Shown one piece after another: positions 15,250-22,688 of a stretch of 41,848 nucleotides of DNA. Each line of letters starts with the position of its first letter. The first letter of the stretch is position 1. Source of the stretch: an uncultured Kiritimatiellota bacterium (GTDB lineage Bacteria > Verrucomicrobiota > Kiritimatiellia > RFP12 > UBA1067). The DNA lies in NCBI GenBank assembly GCA_934675625.1, contig CAKURH010000021.1:1-41848 (forward strand), read 5' to 3'. A program made the position numbers and the translations under genes. The notes under the pieces were generated by a model. It worked only from the letters and a program-made list of their open reading frames with translations. It had not been told where the DNA came from and ran no database searches.

Positions 15250-18200
15250 ATCAGGAAACGAAAATGAAGATGCCGAAAATTCTGTGTGGCGTGTGCGCGG
15301 CAGGCTTGTCGTCTTGGGCGCTTGCCGTCGAGCCGTGGGAGAACCCGGCCGTCAACGCGATCAACCGATTGCCCGCGCGCACGTATTCGATGCCGCTCGC
15401 GAGTGAGGCGGCTGCGCTTACGGATGCGCTGGAGCCTGAGACGCCCTACAAGAAGCGCCTCAACGGCGACTGGAAGTTCGCGTGGGCGGGCAATCCCGAC
15501 TTGCGCGCGAAGGACTTCTGGCAGGTGGACTTCGACGATTCGGACTGGTTCATGATTGACGTGCCGAGCTGTGTCGAGATGCGCGGCTTCGGCTCGCCCG
15601 GCTACACCAACCAGCGCTATCCGCACGCCGACCTCAGCCATCCGACGAACGCGAACTTCGCCGCGATCCGCGACCGGGACACGCTGCGGGCCGACTACAA
15701 CCCCGTCTCGTCCTACCGCACGCGCTTCACGGTGCCGGCGGCGTGGGCGGGGCGTGACGTCATTCTCCGTTTCGATGGCGTTTACTCGGCCTACTCCGTG
15801 TGGGTGAACGGTCACAAGGTCGGCTATGCCGAGGACAGTTGCCTGCCCTCCGAATTCGACATCACGCCGTACCTGAAGGACGGCGAGAACCTTCTCGCCG
15901 TCGAAGTCTACCGCTGGTGCGACGGCAGCTACCTCGAAGACCAGGACATGTTCCGCTTCTCCGGCATCTTCCGCGACGTCACGCTCTGGGCGAAGCCGAA
16001 GGACGGCATCTGGGACTTCGCGGTGCGGACGGAACTCGCGTCCGATTTCCGCGAGGCGACGCTGACGCTCGACGGGCTTTCGGGCGACTGGTCGGCGACG
16101 CTCTACGACGCGGCGCGCAATCCGGTGGCGGCCCTGTCGCCGGAGGCGGCAACGGCGCGTGTCGCGCCGGTCGCCCTCTGGTCGGCCGAGACGCCGAACC
16201 TCTACACGCTCGTCATCCGCAAGGGCGAGGACATCCGCCAGAAGCGCGTCGGGTTCAAGAGCCAGGAAATTCGGGGAAACGCCTTTTGCGTGAACGGGCG
16301 GAAGATCAAGCTCAAGGGCGTCAACCGCCTCGAGACCGACCCGGAAAACGGGCGGACGGTCTCGCTCGACTCGATGATCAGGGACATCGAGCTGTTCAAG
16401 CGCTTCAACATCAACACGGTGCGCACGAGCCACTATCCGGATCACCACCTGTGGTATGACCTCTGCGACCGCTACGGCATCTACGTCGTCGCCGAGGCGA
16501 ACGTCGAGGGGCACGAGCCGCAGTATGGCGCGCGCGGGTTGGGCCGTTTCGCCGAATGGGAGCCGTCGATCGTCGAGCGCAACGTGCGGCAGGTTGTCTG
16601 CTACCGAGACAACGTCTCGGTGACGATGTGGTCGGTCGGAAACGAGACGGGGCACGGGCGGGGCTTCTCCGCCGCCCTGAAGGCCGTCAAGGCGCTCGAT
16701 CCGGGACGGCTGACGCACTGGGAGCGCGGCAACCGCGAGGCGGACGTCGATTCGCAGATGTATCCGTCCATCGACTGGGTCGTGAAGCGCGGGCGCCTCG
16801 GCGAGGAGCCGCTGGGTTCGCGGAGGGAGATGCCGTCGTGGACGGGCGGTTCGGGCGAGGAGGTGGCGCAGACGGCGGGAAAGCCGGCCTTCCTGTGCGA
16901 ATACGCGCACGCGATGGGCAACGCCGTCGGAAACCTTCAGGAGTATTGGGATGCGATTTACGCCTACGATGCGCTGATGGGCGGTTGCATCTGGGACTGG
17001 GCCGACCAGGCGGTCTGGAAGGCGGCGGAAACCGGCCGTTACCTGGCCTACGGAGGCGACTTCGACGAGGAGCCGAACGACGGCCCGTTCTGCTGCAACG
17101 GACTCGTCGGGCCGTTCCGCAAGGTGAGCGCGAAGCTTGTCGAGGTCGGGCACGTCTACCGCAATCTCGTCGTGACGCGGCAGGCGGACGGCACGTTTGA
17201 GATCGAGAACCGCTTCGGTTTCCTGGATGCCGCGACGTTCGAGGGGCTGTGGCGCATCCGGCAGGACGGGCACGTCGTGGCGGAGGGGACTTTCGCCGTT
17301 CCGCCCGTCGCGCCGTTGTCGCGCGCGGTCTGGGCGGACTCCGTCGTGTCGGCGCGGCTACGGGACCTGAAGGGGCGCGGCGAGGTGTTCCTGGACGTCG
17401 ACTTTGCGCTGAAGGGCGACACGCGCTGGGCGAAGAAGGGGTGGCTGGTTTCGCGCAACCAGATTGCGATTGGTTCGGGCTGGAACTTCGCGCGGGGCGA
17501 GAAATGCCCTGTCGCGCCGTCGAACGCCTTGCCGGGTGAGGGTTCTTCGGTCACGCCATCCGGCGTGACAATCGACGAAGGCGAGAAGGCCGTGACCGTC
17601 ACGGCGGGGGCGACAAAGGCCGTTTTCTGTCGCGCGTCGGGTACGCTCTGCGAACTCACGCTGAACGGGCGCACGATCCTGAAGGATGCGGACATCGGGA
17701 GTGCGCACGGGCCTCGGCTGACGTGCGAGCGCGCGTACACGGACAACGACCTGTGGATGCGGCAGGGATCGAACTGGGGCCCCGACCGGCGGCGGGGGAG
17801 CGTGCTGTCGCGCGGTCTTTCGCAACTGCGCTACCACGCACGGCCCTTCAAGGTGTTGCGCGACGGGCTGGAGACCGTCACGGAGGTCACGGGCTCGAAA
17901 TCGGCGGGGTTCATGCACCGGGCCGTCTGGCGGTTTGACGCGCACGGGCGAATCGAGGTCCAGAACGAGGTGACGCCGCACGGCACGATGCCGCCCGCCT
18001 TGCCGCGTCTCGGCCTGTCGCTCGTGCTGGACGCGTCGCTGGAGAACGTGGCCTACTACGGACGTGGGCCGTACGAGAACTATATCGACCGCTGCACGGG
18101 ATCGTTCTTCGGCATCTGGACGAACACGGTGACGGGACTGGCCGAAAGCTACGTGCGCCCACAGGACAACGGTTTCCGCACGGGCGTTCGCTGGCTGTCG

Positions 18201-18503
18201 CTGACGGATGCGGACGGGAAGGGCGTGCGCTTCTCGGCGTCTGAGCCGCTGTTCGTGCAGGCGCTGCACGCGACGCGCGAAGACCTCGAAGGCGCACGGC
18301 ACCGCCGGGGAGAGCCTCGCGTCTGCGCCCTCCGGCCGCCGCGCCCGGAGGTCTTCCTGAACCTCGACGTGCGCCAGACGGGTCTCGGCGGGGCGAGCTG
18401 CGGCCCTGAGCCGCTGAAGAAGTACGTCTTCCCAATTGAGAAGACGGCTTGGACGCTCCAGATCGAACCGGTCAAGCCGACGCTTGCCGATTGCGGAAGA
18501 TGA
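15246..18503 (+). CDS. Exported GH2 beta-galactosidase-family enzyme (LacZ type), copy 1
   Basis: 1085 aa with an N-terminal signal (CGVCAAGLSSWALA). Domain order is the LacZ one: sugar-binding jelly roll (about 60-240), Ig-like domain, TIM barrel (about 340-640) and the large C-terminal beta-sandwich. The acid/base is E467 in VGNETGHG and the nucleophile E552 in LCEYAHAMGN; RTSHYP is also present. The family releases terminal beta-galactosyl and sometimes other residues. Being exported and last in a GH106/GH28 operon, it probably trims galactan or arabinogalactan side chains (inference). The start overlaps the previous stop as ATGA. A second ATG at 15264 could also serve. It is clearly paralogous to the gene at 29593. 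Confidence 0.9.
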   Translation: MNQETKMKMPKILCGVCAAGLSSWALAVEPWENPAVNAINRLPARTYSMPLASEAAALTDALEPETPYKKRLNGDWKFAWAGNPDLRAKDFWQVDFDDSDWFMIDVPSCVEMRGFGSPGYTNQRYPHADLSHPTNANFAAIRDRDTLRADYNPVSSYRTRFTVPAAWAGRDVILRFDGVYSAYSVWVNGHKVGYAEDSCLPSEFDITPYLKDGENLLAVEVYRWCDGSYLEDQDMFRFSGIFRDVTLWAKPKDGIWDFAVRTELASDFREATLTLDGLSGDWSATLYDAARNPVAALSPEAATARVAPVALWSAETPNLYTLVIRKGEDIRQKRVGFKSQEIRGNAFCVNGRKIKLKGVNRLETDPENGRTVSLDSMIRDIELFKRFNINTVRTSHYPDHHLWYDLCDRYGIYVVAEANVEGHEPQYGARGLGRFAEWEPSIVERNVRQVVCYRDNVSVTMWSVGNETGHGRGFSAALKAVKALDPGRLTHWERGNREADVDSQMYPSIDWVVKRGRLGEEPLGSRREMPSWTGGSGEEVAQTAGKPAFLCEYAHAMGNAVGNLQEYWDAIYAYDALMGGCIWDWADQAVWKAAETGRYLAYGGDFDEEPNDGPFCCNGLVGPFRKVSAKLVEVGHVYRNLVVTRQADGTFEIENRFGFLDAATFEGLWRIRQDGHVVAEGTFAVPPVAPLSRAVWADSVVSARLRDLKGRGEVFLDVDFALKGDTRWAKKGWLVSRNQIAIGSGWNFARGEKCPVAPSNALPGEGSSVTPSGVTIDEGEKAVTVTAGATKAVFCRASGTLCELTLNGRTILKDADIGSAHGPRLTCERAYTDNDLWMRQGSNWGPDRRRGSVLSRGLSQLRYHARPFKVLRDGLETVTEVTGSKSAGFMHRAVWRFDAHGRIEVQNEVTPHGTMPPALPRLGLSLVLDASLENVAYYGRGPYENYIDRCTGSFFGIWTNTVTGLAESYVRPQDNGFRTGVRWLSLTDADGKGVRFSASEPLFVQALHATREDLEGARHRRGEPRVCALRPPRPEVFLNLDVRQTGLGGASCGPEPLKKYVFPIEKTAWTLQIEPVKPTLADCGR

Positions 18504-18575
18504 AGAAGTAGTGCTACAGCGTCGCAGACCCCTTGACTGTATGTATTTATCCATGAAAGGCACAAAGCGTTTACT
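18504..18575. other. Short convergent gap
   Basis: The GH2 gene and the minus-strand regulator converge here. No hairpin with a T-run or other element is seen. Confidence 0.5.
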
Positions 18576-19709
18576 CTAGCCGAATTGAAACTTGGGTGTC
18601 TTGCGCGCTGTCGACTTGCGGATGACGAGCGGGGCGTCGAGAAGGATTTGGCGCGGGGGCGTGTGCGGGTTTTTCAGCCGCTGGAGCATCGCGGCAAAAG
18701 CGGTCTGCGCGATTTCCCGGTAGGGCTGCCGCACGGTCGTGAGCGGCGGCTGGGCGCGGGCGGCGAGGCCGATGTCGTCGACGCCCGTCACGCGGACATC
18801 GTGCGGAATCCGCTTGCCGAGCCGCTTGAGCGTGTCCATCAGCGCGACGGCCGTGATGTCGTTGGCGCAGAGGAACGCGTCCGGCGTCGGCGCACGGCGC
18901 AGAAGGGCGGCGAGCGCGTCGGCGTCCGTCGGGTCGGCATGGCATACGCAGACGTCCGAAAGGTTCAGCCCTGCGTCGAGGCACGCTTCGCGGGCCCCCT
19001 GGAAGCGCAACGTGACGGTCGGTGCCGAGTCCGGCTGGGCCAAGAGGCAGACGTGCCGAGCCCCCGTCGCGACGAGATGCGCCGCGAGGCGGTAGCCGAT
19101 CTGGACGTTGTCAAGCGTGACGAGGTCGTAGGCGCTGCGCTGTGGCGGCGGAACGATGTCGCGGTCGAGCAGGACGACAGCGACGCTGTGACGGTCGCAG
19201 AAGTCGATGACGCGCCGCGTCACCGCCTCGGCGTCGCGGACGCGCTCGATCGGCTCGATGAAGACGCCGGCGACGCCCTGCGCCACGTAGTCCCACGCGA
19301 GCGAGAGATAGCGGTGCGCGCGGTCGTCTTCATTGGGGAACGAGGCGTTGCCGAAGAGGAACGAGTAGCCTTCCCCTGCTGCCGCGCGCGCGAGTTCGGT
19401 GGCGATCGGCGGGGTGAGTTCGCCGCCGGCGATGAACGGGCTGACGAGGCCGAGCTTGCCGGAGGCGCGGCAGGCGAGCGCGCTGAGGTAGGTGCCCGAG
19501 CCGTTGCGCGTCTCCAGCATGCCGCTGGCCTTGAGCCGGTCGAGCGCGAGACGGACGGTCGTGCGCGCGAATCCGAAGCGCCGCATGAGCTGCTGTTCGC
19601 TCGGAAACTTCGCGGACGGCGCATAGTGGCCGTCGAGGATCTCCGCACGCAGGGTCGTGAAGATGTCCGTCGCCGCGCTGGGCCGTGAATCGATTCTGTC
19701 GGATTTCAT
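18576..19709 (-). CDS. GntR/LacI hybrid transcriptional regulator (AraR type)
   Basis: 377 aa. Residues about 12-75 form a GntR-type winged helix-turn-helix (FPSEQQLMRRFGFARTTVR...GSGTYL). Residues about 85-365 are a LacI-type periplasmic-binding-like effector domain, ending in the family hallmark DVRVTGVDDIGLAARAQPPLTTVRQP. This combination is that of Bacillus AraR, which releases operators when it binds a sugar. The start is ATG at 19709, because the GntR domain begins right after MKSDRID. The frame continues upstream only through the terminator hairpin. A TGC-TATACT box ends 7 nt before the ATG, so the mRNA is probably leaderless. Lying between two sets of exported glycosidases, it is the obvious candidate to control them. 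Confidence 0.9.
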   Translation of the reverse strand: MKSDRIDSRPSAATDIFTTLRAEILDGHYAPSAKFPSEQQLMRRFGFARTTVRLALDRLKASGMLETRNGSGTYLSALACRASGKLGLVSPFIAGGELTPPIATELARAAAGEGYSFLFGNASFPNEDDRAHRYLSLAWDYVAQGVAGVFIEPIERVRDAEAVTRRVIDFCDRHSVAVVLLDRDIVPPPQRSAYDLVTLDNVQIGYRLAAHLVATGARHVCLLAQPDSAPTVTLRFQGAREACLDAGLNLSDVCVCHADPTDADALAALLRRAPTPDAFLCANDITAVALMDTLKRLGKRIPHDVRVTGVDDIGLAARAQPPLTTVRQPYREIAQTAFAAMLQRLKNPHTPPRQILLDAPLVIRKSTARKTPKFQFG

Positions 19710-19716
19710 GCGGAGA

Positions 19717-19725
19717 AGTATAGCA
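19717..19725 (-). promoter_or_regulatory. Leaderless promoter of the GntR/LacI regulator
   Basis: Reading the minus strand: TG, C, TATACT (19722-19717), then 7 nt and the ATG at 19709. Same layout as the genes at 20299 and 27643. Confidence 0.6.
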
Positions 19726-19757
19726 AATCCTCGCCGCGCATCCGGCCCAAATCGTCC

Positions 19758-19779
19758 AAAGCCGTCTATACGGCTTTTT
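19758..19779. terminator. Intrinsic terminator hairpin, usable on both strands
   Basis: AAAGCCGT, loop CTAT, ACGGCTTT and further T residues: a perfect 8-bp stem with five T after the GC part on the plus strand and A residues on the other side. It lies upstream of the regulator's promoter, so it does not end the regulator mRNA. It may insulate the regulator from transcription entering on the minus strand. Confidence 0.65.
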
Positions 19780-19809
19780 GTCGTTCGGAAGGAATCTTTC
19801 GGAATCAAG

Positions 19810-19844
19810 TGGTATACTCTTCGTCACGCGAAATGTGATATACT
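19810..19844 (+). promoter_or_regulatory. Two tandem extended -10 boxes pointing right
   Basis: TG-G-TATACT (19810-19818) and TG-A-TATACT (19836-19844), 26 bp apart. The nearest plus-strand gene starts 455 nt further on and has its own promoter. These boxes would therefore make a long leader or a short untranslated RNA. Confidence 0.4.
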
Positions 19845-20227
19845 TCCACCCTCTGAAGAGCATATCTATCGACCAAGCGCAGATAAGACTTCTGTAGCGT
19901 GGCTTCGTTTTTCAAGTCTTAGCCGCAGAGCCTTTGCGGACTTTGCGTCAAGAACCTTTGCGATCTTTGCGTTGAAACTCCGTCCGTAGCGCCCTTGCCG
20001 CCCATAGAGGTATTCTGCTAAAGAGTGTCGCTAAAGAGTGTTTGACCCCAGTGGTAGAGGTATTTTGATCCTAATAAGGTGATGAATAAGGTATTATCTC
20101 CGTTTCGGGGTGGATAAGTTGATAAAATCTGCGCGAAAGGGCGGAATTCATTCTCATGGTGAGCCGCAGAGCGGGCGCAAGGAGGGCGCAGAGTTCCTTG
20201 CGGCGGATGACGAGTCCAACAGCAGCG
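19845..20227. repeat. Gene-free stretch made of short repeats
   Basis: No credible gene. It holds a CTTTGCG/CGCAGAG-type microrepeat block (about 19920-19975 and 20160-20200) and the 12-mer GCTAAAGAGTGT twice (20017-20028, 20030-20041). TAGAGGTATT also occurs twice (20005-20014, 20055-20064). The short frames here are not supported by any start signal. Confidence 0.55.
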
Positions 20228-20298
20228 TTGTCAAAAAGTGCAACTTTGTCAAAATGAGGCATTGATTTCCCGGTGCGCGATGTGCTAGAATACACGCC
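20228..20298 (+). promoter_or_regulatory. Promoter/operator shared with the gene at 27643 (copy 1)
   Basis: Starts with TTGTCAAAA twice around AAGTGCAACT. It then has -35 TTGATT (20262-20267), an 18-bp spacer, TG-C-TAGAAT (20283-20291), 7 nt, and ATG. The sequence at 27571-27642 aligns without gaps; 35 of the first 40 bases match, including AAGTGCAACTTTGTCAAAAT. The mRNA would be leaderless. The conserved part upstream of -35 may be a regulator binding site. Confidence 0.65.
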
Positions 20299-22596
20299 AT
20301 GAAACTGGCAAAGACTCTCATGCTCCTCTCGGTCGCCCTGACGGGCTGCGATCAGGCGACGCCCGCCCTTCAGGGGGGGGGGGGGGGGCAAATTGAATGC
20401 CCCGGACGCGATGGTGACCTTCAGCCGAAGACTGTCCGCGAAGCGGAGGCCCTCGCAAAAGGTCGCGTCCCATCCGCAGAATCTCAAAGGAATCGTTCAT
20501 CGTTAGCGGTTCGCGCCTCCTCTCTGCGCGTCGAATTTGACGCCGCGCGGAAGGGCGTCGTCGCGCGGCTCGTCTCGAACGGGCGCGACTACGCCTCGCC
20601 GGTCGCGCGCTTTCCGCTGTTCGAGGTCGTCTGCTGCCAGGCTGGCAAGTTCACCGAACGCAAGACGGTCTCCGCGCGTGACGCGAAGTCCTTCAAGCCG
20701 GAGGCGTTGACGAACGGCGTCCGTCTCGTCTACCGCGACGTCGGCGAAGCCCTCGCCGAGGTCGTCTGCACGGTGACGGCGAAGGGCGCTGACGTCGCCT
20801 GGCGCATCGCCGCGACCCCGAAGCCCGGCTGGGCGCTCTTGACGACAAGCTATCCGCAAATCGCGCTCAACGAGCAGCTTGGCTCGTCACCCGTTGACGA
20901 CTGCATTGTGACGGGCAACTCGAAGGGCGGTGTTGTCCGCTATCCGATGAACCCCGAACTCCCCTACTGGAAGTGGCCGAACCGGCGCGTGTGGCGTTAT
21001 CCGGGCGATCTCGTTTCGCCGTTCGGGTGCTTCTACGACGACGGCGGCGGCTTTTACACGGCGGCCTACGACACGGAGGCGCACGTCAAGGAACTGACGA
21101 TTGCGCGCTGGTATCGCACAGACCTGCCGGACGGCAATTACCGCGACGGCAGCCTGCTGCTTCGCTGGTCACGCCTCGGCTACAACGAAGGTGCGGACGC
21201 GCAGACCTATGACATCGTGACGCGCAGCTTTGCGGGCCCGGACGGTGCACCGACGACGTGGTATGACGCCGCCGACATCTACAAGGCGTGGGCGCACCGC
21301 CAGAAGTGGTGCAAGGCGAAGTTCCTCGACCGCACGGACTTGCCCGATTGGGCGCGCGAAGCCCCCGCCGTCATGCGGTTCAACCGAGAGTGGTTCGACC
21401 GTCCCGACGACCTCCAGTGGTGGCTGACGGAGTACTGGAACAAGAAGTTCCCCGGTGTGCCCCTGATCGCCATTCTCGAAGGCTGGGAGCGTCACGGCGA
21501 CTGGGTGACGACGGAATACTTCCCGTGCTACCCGTCGGACGCAACGTTCAAGGAGATGATGGGCTGGATCAAGGCCGCCGGCGGGCATCCGTGGGCGTGG
21601 CCGGGCGGACATCACTGGAACGTGACCGTGGGCGACTGGAAGGGCGGAACCCGCCTCGACTTTTCGAAGGACTTCTGGGCGCGCGTCGCGCCGCATGCCG
21701 TGCGCGATCCGGACGGCAAGGTGCATTTGGACGACCTCGTCTGGCTGGGCGGCGGCACGTCGGCCTCGCTCTGTCCGGCTGACCCGTGGACAATCGACTG
21801 GTGGAACAAGGATGTCGCGCGGGCGCTTGTCGAACGCGGGAGCGAACTGGTTCAGGCCGATCAGGACGTGGGCGGGCGCGTGCCGAGCTGCTGGAGCACG
21901 GAACATGGGCATCCGCCGGGGCCGGGGCAGTGGGAGACGCAGGCGCTGCGCCATCAGTTCGAGACGATGATCGACGAGATGGGCAAGGTGTGGCCGAAGG
22001 CGATCTTCTCCTTCGAGGAGCCGAACGAGTACTATAACGACATCATGCCGTTCGTCGATTACCGCAACTGCCGTCAGGTGGGCGTATGGGCCTACGCGAG
22101 CGTGTTCAACTACCTGTACCACGAATACGTGAGCCCCTTCCAGTCCGGCGCGGAAATGTACGGCCGTCCCCACTGGCTGGCGTTCTGCGCGGCGGACGGC
22201 CAGATGCCGCGCCTCCCGGTGCGCCTGGAATACTACCGGGGCCAGAACGTCGACCGGGCGGACATTGCGCGCGCGCGGACGTTCTGCGAAAACTGGGTGC
22301 GGCTCTACCATGGCAAAGGACGCAAGTGGCTCGCGCACGGGCGGCAGCTGCGTCCGCCGGAGTTCCGTTGCACGTTGGCACCGTATGAAGAGAATTTCCG
22401 GGGACACGCTATCAAGAACGTCCAGCCGGTCGTCTACCATTCCCTGTGGGAGGCGCGGGACGGCTCGCGCGTGCTGATGATGGCCAACGCGACGCGGTTC
22501 AAGCAGGACGTGGCGTGGAGGGCCGCCGACGGCACGTGGCAGAAAGATGTTGTCGAACCGAATGGACTGAAACTCATTGTCATCGAACAGAAATAA
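20299..22596 (+). CDS. DUF6259-like exported lipoprotein, probable glycoside hydrolase
   Basis: 765 aa. The signal peptide ends in the lipobox LTGC, with C17 as the lipidation site. A G16 tract encodes Gly26-30 and must keep its length modulo 3: one more G gives TGA two codons on, one fewer gives TAG about 36 codons on. Residues about 31-65 look arbitrary; recognisable protein starts near SSLRVEFDAARKGVVARLV. The rest resembles DUF6259 proteins: an N-terminal beta-sandwich, then a TIM-barrel-like part (WYDAADIYKAWAHRQKW, PLIAILEGWERHGDW, ADQDVGG, SFEEPNEYYND). Such proteins are thought to be glycosidases, but I know of no proven activity. The ATG at 20299 lies 7 nt after its -10 box. Confidence 0.75.
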   Translation: MKLAKTLMLLSVALTGCDQATPALQGGGGGQIECPGRDGDLQPKTVREAEALAKGRVPSAESQRNRSSLAVRASSLRVEFDAARKGVVARLVSNGRDYASPVARFPLFEVVCCQAGKFTERKTVSARDAKSFKPEALTNGVRLVYRDVGEALAEVVCTVTAKGADVAWRIAATPKPGWALLTTSYPQIALNEQLGSSPVDDCIVTGNSKGGVVRYPMNPELPYWKWPNRRVWRYPGDLVSPFGCFYDDGGGFYTAAYDTEAHVKELTIARWYRTDLPDGNYRDGSLLLRWSRLGYNEGADAQTYDIVTRSFAGPDGAPTTWYDAADIYKAWAHRQKWCKAKFLDRTDLPDWAREAPAVMRFNREWFDRPDDLQWWLTEYWNKKFPGVPLIAILEGWERHGDWVTTEYFPCYPSDATFKEMMGWIKAAGGHPWAWPGGHHWNVTVGDWKGGTRLDFSKDFWARVAPHAVRDPDGKVHLDDLVWLGGGTSASLCPADPWTIDWWNKDVARALVERGSELVQADQDVGGRVPSCWSTEHGHPPGPGQWETQALRHQFETMIDEMGKVWPKAIFSFEEPNEYYNDIMPFVDYRNCRQVGVWAYASVFNYLYHEYVSPFQSGAEMYGRPHWLAFCAADGQMPRLPVRLEYYRGQNVDRADIARARTFCENWVRLYHGKGRKWLAHGRQLRPPEFRCTLAPYEENFRGHAIKNVQPVVYHSLWEARDGSRVLMMANATRFKQDVAWRAADGTWQKDVVEPNGLKLIVIEQK
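20373..20388 (+). repeat. Homopolymeric G16 tract inside the lipoprotein gene
   Basis: Sixteen G residues eight codons after the lipobox cysteine. At this length the gene is in frame. Same length as the tract at 6188 but opposite reading state. Candidate phase-variation site. Confidence 0.85.
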
Positions 22597-22621
22597 CGCA
22601 AAAGAGGCCGTTGCAAAACTC

Positions 22622-22640
22622 GGACGCGACAAGCGCGTCC
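22622..22640 (+). promoter_or_regulatory. Leader hairpin before the autotransporter-repeat gene
   Basis: GGACGCG, loop ACAAG, CGCGTCC: perfect 7-bp stem, 26 nt after the previous stop and 48 nt before the next ATG. No T-run, so it is more likely an mRNA processing or stabilising element than a terminator. Confidence 0.4.
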
Positions 22641-22688
22641 CTCCCGTATCATCATTAATTTGTCTGAACGAACGAAAGGAAACAAGAA

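Noticed and set aside
22622..22640. GC-rich hairpin as an intrinsic terminator
   Set aside because: No T-run follows and the next gene's ribosome binding site is close; listed as a leader hairpin instead.
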